Shown: positions 1 to 9,617, counted from the stretch's first letter. The stretch is 64,000 bases of DNA from Lentibacillus saliphilus (GCF_019093865.1 NZ_JABJXD010000003.1:246714-310713); one strand, 5' to 3'. Translations and numbers: made by a program. Notes: generated from the letters alone by a model not told the origin.

Positions 1-468
1 ATCAATTTTCACGATATCGCCATCAATCTCCATATTCGTGATCGTTGTTACGCACGCAATATCAAGACGTTCTGCGAGGCGTGGGCCCACCTGTCCACTC
101 GCTTCATCAATCGCTACGTTCCCTGCGAGAATCAAGTCGTATGCCTTATCAGCGAAAAATGCTTCAAGAATAGCCGTTGTCGTATACTGATCGCCTTCTT
201 CCAGATCATCCTCAGTATTAATTAAGACGGCTTTATCTGCGCCCATCGCTAAGGCTGTACGTAATTGTTTTTCGGAGTCTTCATCCCCTATTGTTACGAC
301 GGTAACGTCTCCCCCATGCTCATCACGTTGCTTAATGGCCTCTTCAACCGCATATTCATCATAGGGATTTATGATGAATTCAGCACCATCTTCTTCAATA
401 ATACCATTTGATATGGTTATTTTTTCCTCTGTATCAAAGGTCTTTTTAAGCAATACATAAATATTCAT
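1..468 (-). CDS. etfB: Electron transfer flavoprotein beta subunit (3' part outside window)
   Basis: Partial gene: the first 156 codons are present and the frame runs open through the window edge. The translation starts MNIYVLLKKTFDTEEK and contains the ETF-beta core with NPYDEYAVEEA and MGADKAVLI segments. With the alpha subunit, ETF accepts electrons from acyl-CoA dehydrogenases in beta-oxidation and passes them to the quinone pool. The start is set by an AAGGGGG ribosome site about 10 bases upstream of the ATG. It lies 25 bases downstream of fadB on the same strand, so it is probably the third gene of the fadR-fadB-etfB operon and under FadR control; etfA would be expected next, outside the window. 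Confidence 0.93.
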   Translation of the reverse strand, partial: MNIYVLLKKTFDTEEKITISNGIIEEDGAEFIINPYDEYAVEEAIKQRDEHGGDVTVVTIGDEDSEKQLRTALAMGADKAVLINTEDDLEEGDQYTTTAILEAFFADKAYDLILAGNVAIDEASGQVGPRLAERLDIACVTTITNMEIDGDIVKID

Positions 469-493
469 GGATTATGTCCCCCTTGTAAGTCTA

Positions 494-1264
494 TTATCCT
501 TTAAAATTTGGTCGGCGTTTTTCCATAAAAGCGGAAATGCCTTCTTTCGCATCTTCTGTCCCAAAAATATTGCCAAATGCCACGGCTTCTTGATTCGCTC
601 CGTCCTTATATTGGGCGGATTTGGCAAACGGTATGAGCCTCATAACTTCTTTGATCGTTGCACCGCTTTTCGCAGCAATTTTATCAGCAAGTTGTTTGGC
701 ACTTCGGTATGAATCTTCCTCATCTGTCGTAAAATTAACGAGTCCATACCGACAGGCATCAATGCCACTAATTGGTTCTCCACTTAAAATCATTTCATAA
801 GCTTTAGCTGTCCCAACATAGTAAGGAAGGCGCTGCGTTCCCGCAAATCCCGGAATAATTCCAAGTGTTAATTCAGGAAGGCCGAGCTTAGCCGTCTCTG
901 TTGAAATTCTTATATGACAGGCCATCGCTAATTCAAGACCACCACCGAGGGCTGCACCGTGAATGGCTGCAATGATCGGAATATGAAAGTGTTCCATACG
1001 ATCAAATAGCTGCTGACCATTTTTCGACAGCACTTCATAATCTGACGCCTGCTGCAGTGCGGTGAATTCCTTGATGTCCGCTCCTGCTGAGAAGAACTTC
1101 CCTTCTCCTCGCAAAATAACCGCTTTACATGCCGGAACTTGCTCAATTTCATCTAATTTTTGATTGAGTGCTTGTAATAAATGACTTGATAGAGCATTTG
1201 CAGGCGGGCTTTGAATCGTCAATACAGCAATTTGATCCGTTAATTCATAATGAATCATCCTCAA
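494..1264 (-). CDS. fadB: Enoyl-CoA hydratase/isomerase, short-chain crotonase family
   Basis: Hydrates trans-2-enoyl-CoA in fatty-acid beta-oxidation. The 256-residue length is normal for crotonases. The oxyanion-hole segment FFSAGADIKEF lies at about residues 57-67. Both catalytic glutamates of true hydratases are present: Glu111 in HGAALGGGLE and Glu131 in LGLPELTLG. Two starts are possible: TTG at 1264, with GGGGG seven bases upstream, or ATG at 1258, which has only a weak AGG beside it; I kept the TTG. The gene sits between fadR and etfB and is probably cotranscribed from the FadR-controlled promoter at 1923-1951. Crotonase homologues with other substrates cannot be excluded, but the fadR/etf context favours fatty-acid degradation. 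Confidence 0.92.
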   Translation of the reverse strand: MRMIHYELTDQIAVLTIQSPPANALSSHLLQALNQKLDEIEQVPACKAVILRGEGKFFSAGADIKEFTALQQASDYEVLSKNGQQLFDRMEHFHIPIIAAIHGAALGGGLELAMACHIRISTETAKLGLPELTLGIIPGFAGTQRLPYYVGTAKAYEMILSGEPISGIDACRYGLVNFTTDEEDSYRSAKQLADKIAAKSGATIKEVMRLIPFAKSAQYKDGANQEAVAFGNIFGTEDAKEGISAFMEKRRPNFKG

Positions 1265-1277
1265 GTTCTACCCCCTT

Positions 1278-1871
1278 TTATTTTTTAAATGAAATTCCGT
1301 TTACAATCAACTCATGTACACTAGATACTTGATTCATTAAATCGTATTTTTGATCCTTCATCACCCAGTTTGTGACCACTTCATCTAGTGTTCCAAAGAT
1401 CATCTGTCGAACAAGCGGACGATTCAAATCTGGGCGAAATAACTGTTCTTCGATTCCTTCGTCAACAATACGGTCAATCACTGTTAAATAAGGTTTCAGA
1501 ACATGATTAATATCGAGCCTTAACGACTTTTTAGATTGTCTAAGTTCAAGTTGTGTAACGATCGCTAAGTGATGATCATTGGCGAGTTGTTGAAAATGCA
1601 TTTCAATTAATGTGTACAATTTTTCTTTTGCATTATGCTTCTTATTTGTGCTCTGAACAATTTGCTCAATAAACTGCCCCATTTTTTCTTTAAAAACAGA
1701 GACGAGAATATCTTCTTTGTTTTTAAAGTAAAGATAAATTGTTCCATCTGCTACCCCAGCTTCACTAGCAATCTTTGAAACCTGTGACTTATGATAGCCA
1801 TTTTCAGCGATGACACGAACGGCTGCATCAATAATTTGTTTGTATTTAGGCTTTTGTTTCCTCATATTCAT
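1278..1871 (-). CDS. fadR: TetR-family fatty acid degradation repressor FadR
   Basis: A 197-residue TetR regulator with an N-terminal helix-turn-helix (KYKQIIDAAVRVIAENGYH, then VADGTIYLYFKNKEDI) and an acyl-CoA-binding-type C-terminal half. In Bacillus, FadR represses beta-oxidation genes and is released by long-chain acyl-CoA. The start ATG at 1871 is preceded by AGGAAGAGAG and gives the family's usual N-terminus (MNMRKQKPKYKQ). The longer open frame up to 1913 would start inside the operator, so I rejected it. A perfect FadR palindrome (1899-1916) lies between the -10 box and the start, so the gene is very probably autoregulated together with fadB and etfB. Confidence 0.95.
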   Translation of the reverse strand: MNMRKQKPKYKQIIDAAVRVIAENGYHKSQVSKIASEAGVADGTIYLYFKNKEDILVSVFKEKMGQFIEQIVQSTNKKHNAKEKLYTLIEMHFQQLANDHHLAIVTQLELRQSKKSLRLDINHVLKPYLTVIDRIVDEGIEEQLFRPDLNRPLVRQMIFGTLDEVVTNWVMKDQKYDLMNQVSSVHELIVNGISFKK

Positions 1872-1898
1872 CTCTCTCTTCCTGACTGTCGCCGAAAA

Positions 1899-1916
1899 TG
1901 AATGAATAATCATTCA
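1899..1916. promoter_or_regulatory. FadR operator
   Basis: The 18-base sequence TGAATGAATAATCATTCA is a palindrome with two central mismatches. It fits the published B. subtilis FadR (YsiA) consensus TGAATGANTANTCATTCA at every fixed position. It begins seven bases downstream of the -10 box of the fadR promoter, covering the likely transcription start. That is the expected place for repression of fadR-fadB-etfB. No comparable site was seen in front of lcfA. Confidence 0.93.
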
Positions 1917-1922
1917 TAACAT

Positions 1923-1951
1923 ATTGTACGCACTCACTCATAAAAAGTCAA
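1923..1951 (-). promoter_or_regulatory. Sigma-A promoter of fadR-fadB-etfB
   Basis: On the minus strand: TTGACT, 17 bases, TACAAT. The FadR operator follows directly downstream. Confidence 0.88.
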
Positions 1952-1996
1952 ACTAGGGCCTGTCTCTTTTGGGATTAAAAAAAACAAAGTATCAAG

Positions 1997-3679
1997 CTAA
2001 TTGTTTTGCATCTTCTTTTTATCTTCGTCGATTAGCTTACGACGTAAAATCTTACCAACAGCTGTTTTAGGTAACTCTTCCATGTACTCATAAATACGCG
2101 GTACTTTAAACGGTGCAAGATGAGTTCGACAATGCTGATTTAACTCTTCTTCAGTCGTATGATAACCCGGCTTTAAAACAATATAGGCTTTGACAGTTTC
2201 ACCCCGATACGGATCAGGAATACCTGCTACGGCTGCCTCTTGTATCGCCTCATGTTCATACAAAATTTCTTCTACCTCTCGCGGATAAATATTGTAGCCG
2301 CCTGCAATAATCATATCTTTTTTACGATCTACAATATAGAAATAGCCATCTTCATCCATATAACCCATATCTCCAGTGAACAGCCAACCGTCCTTTAACG
2401 TTTGATTTGTTTCCTCTTCATTGTTCCAGTATCCTTGCATAACCTGCGGACCTTTTACTGCAATCTCGCCAACTTCTCCAATTGGGGCTTCTTCCATTGT
2501 AGCCATATCAAATACTTTTGAATCCGTATCTGGCCAAGGTACACCAATGCTACCATTAACGCGCTTTGACCATACAAAATTAGCATGTGTAACTGGAGAT
2601 GTTTCAGTTAACCCGTAGCCTTCAACAAGCTTTCCACCAGTCAGCTGTTCAAATTGCTGCTGAACCTCAACAGGTAAAGGAGCAGAGCCACTGATACAAG
2701 CTTCAATCGAGGACAAATCATATTTCTTTAAATCAGGATGGTTCAATAGTCCAATATAAATAGTTGGTGCGCCTGGGAACAATGTAGGCTGTTGCTTCTC
2801 GATTGTCTTTAAGACATCTTCTGGCTTGAACTTCGGCATAAGTACCATGTTCGCCCCAATCATAATAGCCATGTTCATAACCGTTGTCATCCCGTACACA
2901 TGAAAAAATGGGAGAACACCGAGAATCGTCTCTTCACCTTCTTTTACTTTATAAAGCCATGAACGGCACATATGAACATTAGATACAAGATTATAATGTG
3001 TAAGCATGACGCCTTTTGGGTGACCAGTCGTTCCACCGGTATATTGCAGCAAAGCTAAATCATTGACGGGGTCAATTTCTGTTGGGTCATAAGTAGCAGG
3101 GGTGTTTTTCATGATGGATGACCAAACATGGGTCTCTTCATTCGGCTCGACTTTAACGACCATGTTGTATTCTCTTTTCTGGATGAAGGGGTAGATCTTA
3201 TTTTTAGGAAAAGGAAGGTAATCCTTTATTCCCGTTACGATGACATGGTTCAGATCTGTGTCGTCTTTAACATTCAAAACACGCGGTAATAATATATCAA
3301 GACAGACAATGTAGGTCGCACCAGAATCCTTCAACTGATATTCCAGTTCTCTCTCTGTGTATAATGGATTCGTTTGAACAACGGTTGCACCTGCCATTAA
3401 AGCTGCATAATACGAAATGACAGCCTGTGGACAGTTAGGAAGCATGATACTGACGCGATCCCCTTTTTTCAAACCGAGTGACTGGAAATATCCTGCCATT
3501 TGCTTAACTTCATGCTCAAGTGATTCATACGTCATCTCTTTACCCATAAAATGAAGCGCTTTCTTTTTTGGGTATGCATATGCGCTATCTAATAAAAATT
3601 GATGGAGCGGCTTCTGATCATAAGCAATTGATATCGGAATTTCTTCAGGGTAATGCGCATGCCACCTTTTTTGTTCCAT
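1997..3679 (-). CDS. lcfA: Long-chain fatty acid-CoA ligase
   Basis: Activates long-chain fatty acids with ATP and CoA at the inner face of the membrane, feeding beta-oxidation. The 560 residues form one AMP-binding enzyme. The P-loop-like A3 motif YTGGTTGHPKG is at residues 213-223. GYGLTE, DGWLFTGD and the C-terminal KILRR lysine region follow in the family order. An AAAGGAGG site sits 6 bases before the ATG. It has its own promoter (3714-3742), unlike the downstream fadR group. I see no FadR palindrome in its upstream region, although lcfA is a FadR target in B. subtilis, so control here may differ. Confidence 0.95.
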   Translation of the reverse strand: MEQKRWHAHYPEEIPISIAYDQKPLHQFLLDSAYAYPKKKALHFMGKEMTYESLEHEVKQMAGYFQSLGLKKGDRVSIMLPNCPQAVISYYAALMAGATVVQTNPLYTERELEYQLKDSGATYIVCLDILLPRVLNVKDDTDLNHVIVTGIKDYLPFPKNKIYPFIQKREYNMVVKVEPNEETHVWSSIMKNTPATYDPTEIDPVNDLALLQYTGGTTGHPKGVMLTHYNLVSNVHMCRSWLYKVKEGEETILGVLPFFHVYGMTTVMNMAIMIGANMVLMPKFKPEDVLKTIEKQQPTLFPGAPTIYIGLLNHPDLKKYDLSSIEACISGSAPLPVEVQQQFEQLTGGKLVEGYGLTETSPVTHANFVWSKRVNGSIGVPWPDTDSKVFDMATMEEAPIGEVGEIAVKGPQVMQGYWNNEEETNQTLKDGWLFTGDMGYMDEDGYFYIVDRKKDMIIAGGYNIYPREVEEILYEHEAIQEAAVAGIPDPYRGETVKAYIVLKPGYHTTEEELNQHCRTHLAPFKVPRIYEYMEELPKTAVGKILRRKLIDEDKKKMQNN

Positions 3680-3713
3680 AGCATTTCCTCCTTTTTAAAT
3701 AAGCTTAATTTCT

Positions 3714-3742
3714 ATTATACCGATTACTTTCTTTTTTTTGAA
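3714..3742 (-). promoter_or_regulatory. Probable sigma-A promoter of lcfA
   Basis: Minus strand TTCAAA, 17 bases, TATAAT, ending about 35 bases upstream of the lcfA start codon. The -10 box is perfect; the -35 box matches four of six. Confidence 0.55.
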
Positions 3743-3828
3743 CATATTTGAATTGAAATTTTTAAATCAATCGTATGATCGGTCATTTTAGCTTATTCAA
3801 AAAGATTTGATGGCATGCACCTTTAACG

Positions 3829-3912
3829 TTATATCCAAAAAATAATACCAATTACGATAAAAATTGCTGCGACCCCAATTAAAATTTTTGCGAGAACTCC
3901 CAGAACATCCAA
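3829..3912 (-). CDS. Small single-span membrane peptide (27 aa)
   Basis: An open frame of 27 codons starting with TTG at 3912, 11 bases downstream of the yshE stop codon, with a GGGGGG ribosome site 6 bases upstream. The translation is almost wholly hydrophobic (MDVLGVLAKILIGVAAIFIV, then IGIIFWI) and would form one membrane helix. Its tight spacing behind yshE suggests co-expression. It is too short to assign to a family. The strong ribosome site and clean hydrophobic composition argue for a real gene, but chance cannot be excluded for so short a frame. Confidence 0.5.
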   Translation of the reverse strand: MDVLGVLAKILIGVAAIFIVIGIIFWI

Positions 3913-3923
3913 TGTACGCCCCC

Positions 3924-4331
3924 CTATCCGATACTGGCTCCAATGATAAACGATAAACCAATCGAAATAACCATTGAGATTAATCCAACCGCTCGATTAT
4001 CCTGACCAATTTCTTCATCCACCTTGATGTTTGGCGTCAAAAATTCAAATAAGATATACCCAAATAGCAACAAGATAAAACCAAATACACCCCAACTAAT
4101 GCTCTGTAGCAACGTATCATTGTGTTCAATTGAATAACGAAACACGTTTGCAACACCAAATAATTTACCACCAGTTGCCATAGCGACAGCAATATTCCCT
4201 TTTTTAATTTCAGTCCAATTACCATACGACGTAATTAATTCAAACACAGCCATAAACACGAGTGAACACAAAACAACAACACTATAACGCGCTGCTGTTT
4301 CAACTAGCACATGCTCCCAAAATACCTCCAT
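3924..4331 (-). CDS. yshE: DUF350 family membrane protein
   Basis: A 135-residue integral membrane protein with four predicted hydrophobic segments (about residues 13-33, 45-65, 76-97 and 111-133). It corresponds to B. subtilis YshE, which lies at the same place next to mutS2. The family's function is unknown; DUF350 proteins are small polytopic membrane proteins. The gene follows mutS2 by about 30 bases and precedes the 27-residue membrane peptide, so all three may share a transcript. Confidence 0.85.
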   Translation of the reverse strand: MEVFWEHVLVETAARYSVVVLCSLVFMAVFELITSYGNWTEIKKGNIAVAMATGGKLFGVANVFRYSIEHNDTLLQSISWGVFGFILLLFGYILFEFLTPNIKVDEEIGQDNRAVGLISMVISIGLSFIIGASIG

Positions 4332-4361
4332 TGACGACGGCCTCCTTCATCTCTGTTCCGG

Positions 4362-6704
4362 TTATTTTAAATTCAGAATGGTGACACCGCTGCCACCTTC
4401 CTCCATATTTCCGCCACGGTAATCATTAATATGGGGATGTGCCTTTGCAAAATCTTGAACACCCGTTCGTAAAGCCCCAGTCCCTTTACCATGTATAATA
4501 GACACTTTAGAATGGCCTGCCAATAGTGCATCATCAATATATTTTTCAAGCTTTAACATTGCCTCTTCATAGCGTTCTCCACGCACATCTAATTCGATCC
4601 CAACGTGATATGCTGATCCTTTAATCGTTGCCAGCGGTTTCGTCGGTGATTGGCTTTTTTGTTTTATGAGCTGGAGGTCTTTGCGCTTCACCTTAACCTT
4701 CATAATGCCGACTTGAACTAAAAATGTATCTTCATCTATTTTTTCAAGTACAACACCTTGCTGGTTCACGGTTAATAATTTGATATCATCACCAGCTTGT
4801 ATGTGTTGAGCCTTTTTACCAGCTGGTTGTTCGGATTGCTTTTTAACATCCGTCAATTCTGGCTGTGCTGCTTCAAGTTTTTTCCGTGCTTCTATCCATT
4901 TATGTTCCTTCAAGCTCGTTTCTGTTTTCATTTGCCTCATCTCAGCTACGATCGCTTCAGCTTCATCTTTTGCCTCACGTAACGCTTTGGCCGCTTTTTC
5001 TTCAGCTTTTTGATAAAGTGTGTCTCGCTCCTGCTGAAAGGCTTGCCACGCTTGAGATAGGTCTTGACGTAACCGTTCACTTTCTTCAAGAATTGTATGC
5101 GCCTCGGAGAATTCCTGCTCCGCTTGTATGCGTGATTGATCAAGAGATGCAATCATATTTTCAACATTTTTTGAATCAACGCCAACGTGATTTTTGGCGT
5201 GTTGAATAATGCTGTCATTCAAACCGAGACGTTTAGAAATATCAAACGCATTACTTCGACCAGGGACACCTAGTAACAAGCGGTATGTTGGCTGCAGTGT
5301 TGCAACATCAAATTCAACTGATGCATTAATGACCTGATCTCGATTATACCCGTATGCCTTGAGCTCTGGATAATGTGTTGTTGCAATAACGCGCGCGCCT
5401 CGAGAGATCACATCATCAAGAATCGCAATCGCGAGTGCTGCACCTTCTTGCGGATCTGTTCCAGCACCTAACTCATCAAACAAGACGAGTGTGTTAGCGT
5501 CTACTTGATCAATTATTTGAACAATGTTTGTCATATGAGAAGAAAATGTACTTAAATTTTGTTCGATCGATTGTTCATCACCAATATCAGCAAAAACATC
5601 TTTAAACACAGCGAGCTCGCATCCATCGAGTGCAGGCACTTGTAAGCCCGCTTGTGCCATGAGCGTACATAAGCCGACCATTTTTAACGTCACCGTTTTA
5701 CCACCCGTATTCGGACCAGTAATAACGATGGCGGAATAGCCTTCCCCTATTTCAACATCATTGGCAACGACTTCTGATTGAGAAATGAGCGGATGTCTTG
5801 CTTGCTTCATCTTAATGATGCCTTGATCATTAAGTTTCGGCATCGCACCCTTCATGTCCCCTCCAAGCTTAGCACGAGCAGCAATGACGTCGATTTTAGC
5901 AAGAATTAAGACGTTATGCTCAAGTGCATCCGCATGCTCTGCAATGTCATGCGTGAGCTCACGTAAAATCCGCTCTATCTCTTGGCTTTCTTTCGCTTTT
6001 TGCTCTTGTAATTGATTGTTCAAATCAACGACAGCTTTCGGCTCCATAAAAAGCGTTTGACCTGACGCGGATTGGTCGTGGACGATACCACCTAATGTGC
6101 CTCTATGCTCATGCTTAACCGGCAAAACATACCGATCGTTACGAATGGTAATAATCGCATCTGATAATAAATTGCTGTTTGATTTTAAATAGCTATCAAG
6201 CTTCTCTCTTATTCTCGACTCATACGTTCTAATCGAAGTTCGAAGGCTACGCAAACGACTTGAAGCACTGTCCATCATGTGCCCATGATCGTCTATACAA
6301 TTCGTAATATGCCTTTCTAAGTCGCGGAACGGCTCAATTTGCTCGCTAAGCCCTGATAACAACGGAATATCTGCTTCAAGATTATTCAAGAAGCGCTTCG
6401 CCTGTCGACCACCATAGAGCGTATTAGCGACATCAAGACATTCGCCTGTATTCAGCAACCCACCTATAATACTTCGCTTAAGACTTGCACGTATATCAAC
6501 AATTCCTCCAAGTGGAATCGATTCATTCAAACGCAAAATTTGACTAGCCTCATCTGTTTCAGCATGTAAATGACGCACTTCATCTAAATCGGTTAACGGT
6601 TCAATATGCTTACACATATCTTTCCCTAGCGTCGTTTGCGCATGCTGCTGTAGCTGTTCAATGATTTTATTGAACTCGAGTACGTATTTAATCCGTTCGT
6701 TCAT
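4362..6704 (-). CDS. mutS2: MutS2 endonuclease / ribosome-associated ATPase
   Basis: A 780-residue MutS2: coiled-coil clamp, ABC ATPase domain with Walker A GPNTGGKT at residues 330-337, a long charged coiled coil (about 515-625) and a C-terminal Smr domain starting near residue 705 ([20 protein letters not shown] at 738-746). There is no mismatch-recognition domain I, as usual for MutS2. Family roles include suppressing homologous recombination and, in B. subtilis, rescue of collided ribosomes; which applies here cannot be read from sequence. The LDxR motif of the Smr nuclease is intact. It follows polX by about 20 bases in the conserved zapA-cvpA-polX-mutS2 cluster. Confidence 0.96.
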   Translation of the reverse strand: MNERIKYVLEFNKIIEQLQQHAQTTLGKDMCKHIEPLTDLDEVRHLHAETDEASQILRLNESIPLGGIVDIRASLKRSIIGGLLNTGECLDVANTLYGGRQAKRFLNNLEADIPLLSGLSEQIEPFRDLERHITNCIDDHGHMMDSASSRLRSLRTSIRTYESRIREKLDSYLKSNSNLLSDAIITIRNDRYVLPVKHEHRGTLGGIVHDQSASGQTLFMEPKAVVDLNNQLQEQKAKESQEIERILRELTHDIAEHADALEHNVLILAKIDVIAARAKLGGDMKGAMPKLNDQGIIKMKQARHPLISQSEVVANDVEIGEGYSAIVITGPNTGGKTVTLKMVGLCTLMAQAGLQVPALDGCELAVFKDVFADIGDEQSIEQNLSTFSSHMTNIVQIIDQVDANTLVLFDELGAGTDPQEGAALAIAILDDVISRGARVIATTHYPELKAYGYNRDQVINASVEFDVATLQPTYRLLLGVPGRSNAFDISKRLGLNDSIIQHAKNHVGVDSKNVENMIASLDQSRIQAEQEFSEAHTILEESERLRQDLSQAWQAFQQERDTLYQKAEEKAAKALREAKDEAEAIVAEMRQMKTETSLKEHKWIEARKKLEAAQPELTDVKKQSEQPAGKKAQHIQAGDDIKLLTVNQQGVVLEKIDEDTFLVQVGIMKVKVKRKDLQLIKQKSQSPTKPLATIKGSAYHVGIELDVRGERYEEAMLKLEKYIDDALLAGHSKVSIIHGKGTGALRTGVQDFAKAHPHINDYRGGNMEEGGSGVTILNLK

Positions 6705-6723
6705 CTTTACTTACCCCTTTTGA

Positions 6724-8445
6724 TCACCTTTTCTTAGACAGGAATTCCTGTAATTGATTAAGTGACCACGTGTTTATAACGCTCGCTTTTTTAATCCAAC
6801 CTTTTTGGGCTGTTCCAACACCATATGTCATATGATTGAGCATTTGATAGGAATGAGCATCAGTATTAATCGCAATTGCTACGTTGGCCTTCTGAGCAAT
6901 GGATAACCATTCAGCTGATAAATCAAGCCGATTCGGATTGGCATTTAATTCGAGTGCTGTTCCTGTTTTGGCTGCATAGTCAATTAACTGATGTACATCA
7001 ACAGCATACCCATTACGTCTACCGATTAGGCGCCCGGTTGGATGCGCAATCAACGATACATACGGATTGTCCATAGCCGCAAAAAGTCGCTTCATGATAT
7101 CTTGTTCACTCTGATTAAATGCTGAATGAATGGCACCGATAACAAAATCAAGTTCCTGAAGAAATGCGTCCTGAAAGTCAAGTGAGCCATCAGGTAAAAT
7201 ATCCATTTCAACGCCTGAGAACACATGAATATCATCATATTTTTCATTTATGCGGTTAATTTCTTCACATTGTTGACGTAAGCGTGTTTCATTTAAACCG
7301 TTTGCCACACGAAGATACTTTGAATGATCTGTAATTGCGATATATTCATAACCCAGCTTGCGCGCTTGGTTGACCATCTCTTCTACAGATTGACCACCAT
7401 CACTCCAAGTCGTGTGCATATGAAGATCACCACGAATATCAGTACGATTGACAAGGTCTACTGGAGCTTTAAATGCACTTGTTTCTCCGGTATCTTCACG
7501 TACTTCTGGCGGGATGTATTGAAGACCGAAATGTTTAAAAAATTCCGATTCCGAACGGAAGGTTAATGTTTCGCCTGTTGCTTCAACATCAACACCATAT
7601 TCGCTAATTTTTTCTCCTCTTGCTTTTGCGAGTTGGCGCATAGCGACATTATGATCTTTAGAGCCTGTAAAATGATGCAATGTCGTTGCAAATGTCTCTG
7701 GCTCGACTAAACGGAAGTCGACATTAATATCATAAGTATGTGCCATTGTAAGTGAGACTTTAGTCAGGCCTTGGGCGATTACTGCTTTAACATGCGTCAT
7801 TTGCAACAATTGATCTCGAACAGTTGCTGGATCGGTCGTTGAAATAATATAATCAATATCTTTAACAGTTTCTTGCATACGTCGCATACTGCCTGCGCGA
7901 GAATATGTGATCACTGAAGGCATAGTATCCAGATAGGCTTCAATTTGTTCTGCAACAGGGATTAACATTGCAAGCGGCAATCGCTCCGGACGCTTCCCAG
8001 CATCATCTAATGCTTGGACTAATTTTTCCACTGACTTCTTTCCGAAACCATCTAACGCTTCTACTTGTCCATCCAAGCAAGCAGCTTTAAGTGTTTTGGC
8101 ATCCGTAATACCCAATTGCTGATATAATTTAGCTAACTTTTTTCCACCAAGTCCGGGAAGCTTTAACAGAGGTACTAGACCTTGGGGAACATCAGACTCT
8201 AGCTGTTGTAATGTTTCTGAGTGTTTATGGTGTACGTATTCTTCAATAACGGCTGCTGTCCCTTTGCCAATGCCGCTAATTTTTCTAACATCTTCTATGT
8301 CGTCTAACGATCGGTTGTCCCGCTCAAGTGCCATCGCAGCTTTTCGGTAAGCAGATATTTTGAAGGGGTTTTCCCCTTTGAGCTCAAGATAAATTGCAAT
8401 TGTTTCCAGCAGTTTAATGACATCCTTTTTGTTAATGTCACCCAT
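6724..8445 (-). CDS. polX: DNA polymerase X with PHP domain
   Basis: A 573-residue bacterial PolX. Helix-hairpin-helix repeats lie in the first 150 residues (KISGIGKGTA; LPGLGGKKL; LDGFGKKSVE). The nucleotidyltransferase core has GS at 185-186, the Asp pair DID at 196-198 and a third Asp in NVDF. The C-terminal PHP phosphoesterase domain opens with DLHMHTTWSDG at 340-350. The family fills short gaps in base-excision repair, and the PHP domain supplies 3'-5' exonuclease/phosphoesterase activity. I start it at ATG 8445 (MGDINKKDVIK), which matches family N-termini and has AGGTG upstream; the frame extends to 8490 but without a ribosome site. Confidence 0.95.
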   Translation of the reverse strand: MGDINKKDVIKLLETIAIYLELKGENPFKISAYRKAAMALERDNRSLDDIEDVRKISGIGKGTAAVIEEYVHHKHSETLQQLESDVPQGLVPLLKLPGLGGKKLAKLYQQLGITDAKTLKAACLDGQVEALDGFGKKSVEKLVQALDDAGKRPERLPLAMLIPVAEQIEAYLDTMPSVITYSRAGSMRRMQETVKDIDYIISTTDPATVRDQLLQMTHVKAVIAQGLTKVSLTMAHTYDINVDFRLVEPETFATTLHHFTGSKDHNVAMRQLAKARGEKISEYGVDVEATGETLTFRSESEFFKHFGLQYIPPEVREDTGETSAFKAPVDLVNRTDIRGDLHMHTTWSDGGQSVEEMVNQARKLGYEYIAITDHSKYLRVANGLNETRLRQQCEEINRINEKYDDIHVFSGVEMDILPDGSLDFQDAFLQELDFVIGAIHSAFNQSEQDIMKRLFAAMDNPYVSLIAHPTGRLIGRRNGYAVDVHQLIDYAAKTGTALELNANPNRLDLSAEWLSIAQKANVAIAINTDAHSYQMLNHMTYGVGTAQKGWIKKASVINTWSLNQLQEFLSKKR

Positions 8446-8588
8446 TGTATATGCACCTGCCTTTTGTAATCTTTTTAATGGACACAACATATAACAGGCT
8501 GATCAAATGTGTGTTCTGCGTCCCTGTGCACAGCGTATACGCTAAAACATACCACCTCAATCAGCCTAGTCGTCCATATGTTCATCAA

Positions 8589-9125
8589 TTATTCATTCCC
8601 AAGCCACATCGCTTGGATACGTTCTGATAAAACCGGGGTTTGTTCAATTATAAATTGCGCGATCGATGCATCACCTAACCATTCTTGCACACTACCAATC
8701 GGTACAAGCGCTAATATGTATAGCACGACGAATAAGATTAAGTACATTTCCAAAAAACCGAGCACTGCACCTAAAATACTATTAACCGAATTTAATAATG
8801 GGAGTGATGCAACAAAATCAAGCATTGATGCAACAATTTGTATAACTATTTTAACGGCAAAGAATATCATCGCAAACGCTATGGCATTATAAAAGCCTGC
8901 CTCTAAAGGTAACGACTGTAAGAACACGGCCCACGTACTGTCACTCGACAATTCCGGATAAGGAATCCATAGTGATAATTGAGCTGCCAGTGTGTCATAG
9001 TATGCCGCTGCTACGATAAAAGCAATAATAAATCCAGTTAAATGAACGGCTTGTAGGATAAGACCTCGTTTTAATCCCATTACAAAGCCAAAAATTAGTA
9101 AAATGAGTAATAACACGTCTATCAT
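8589..9125 (-). CDS. CvpA family membrane protein
   Basis: A 178-residue protein with four hydrophobic segments and the N-terminal CvpA pattern (MIDVLLLILLIFGFVMGLKR). Equivalent to YshB in the B. subtilis zapA-yshB-polX cluster. CvpA proteins are inner-membrane proteins associated with colicin V production and envelope homeostasis in E. coli; the role in Bacillaceae is unknown. It starts six bases after the zapA stop codon and ends about 140 bases before polX. Confidence 0.88.
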   Translation of the reverse strand: MIDVLLLILLIFGFVMGLKRGLILQAVHLTGFIIAFIVAAAYYDTLAAQLSLWIPYPELSSDSTWAVFLQSLPLEAGFYNAIAFAMIFFAVKIVIQIVASMLDFVASLPLLNSVNSILGAVLGFLEMYLILFVVLYILALVPIGSVQEWLGDASIAQFIIEQTPVLSERIQAMWLGNE

Positions 9126-9131
9126 GTTTTA

Positions 9132-9392
9132 TTAATCCTCTTTCTGCTTCAGTTTCCCCATCAATGTCGCATAATCTTCTTTGAGTTTCATATAATCATT
9201 CATTGAATTAACAGCTGTGAGAACAGCTAGCTTAGTCGTGTCTAATCCAGGATTTCTATTTTGAATATCCCGCATTTTCTGATCGACCAGACTGGCAACG
9301 AGTCTCACGTGTTGTGCTGACTCCGTTCCTTTTATAGTATAAGTACGATTATAAATTTCAACTGTAATGCGCTCATGATTGTTTCTGGTCAC
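9132..9392 (-). CDS. zapA: Cell division protein ZapA
   Basis: An 86-residue ZapA, which binds FtsZ and bundles its protofilaments at the division site. The sequence shows the family N-terminus (ITVEIYNRTYTIKGTESAQHVR) followed by the helical region AVLTAVNSMNDYMKLKEDY. I use GTG at 9392 as start because AAGGAGG lies 8 bases upstream. The frame is open up to 9425, but that would place the ribosome site inside the gene. In most Bacillales rnhC lies next door on the other side of zapA; here the next 245 bases hold no gene. Confidence 0.88.
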   Translation of the reverse strand: MTRNNHERITVEIYNRTYTIKGTESAQHVRLVASLVDQKMRDIQNRNPGLDTTKLAVLTAVNSMNDYMKLKEDYATLMGKLKQKED

Positions 9393-9575
9393 ACGAATTC
9401 CTCCTTCGTGAAAAAAATGCCACATATGCGGTTTCGCCGCACCTAAAACAAAAAATAACTCACTTCATATTAACATGAACTTGACGGTTTGGGAAACAAC
9501 AACACTATAAAATTCATAAGGTTTAGCCTACAAGAAAAGAAACCGTAAAAAGTTAAAAAGATATCTATTCAGCCA

Positions 9576-9617
9576 CGAAGAGCAGCTTTCCTAAAATGCG
9601 TGGAAAGCTGCTCTTCG
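9576..9617 (-). terminator. Perfect 16-bp hairpin downstream of pheT
   Basis: Two exact 16-base arms (9576-9591 and 9602-9617) around a 10-base loop, 21 bases past the pheT stop. It most likely ends the pheST transcript. The T-rich tail is clearer on the plus strand (TTTCTTGTCTT), so the structure is drawn as a hairpin terminator with modest certainty about direction. Confidence 0.75.

Noticed and set aside
4865..5209. 114-codon open frame on the plus strand
   Set aside because: Antisense to the mutS2 coiled coil; composition mirrors the Lys/Glu-rich codons of the other strand.
8509..8892. 127-codon open frame on the plus strand
   Set aside because: Antisense to the cvpA-type gene, no ribosome site or recognisable domain.
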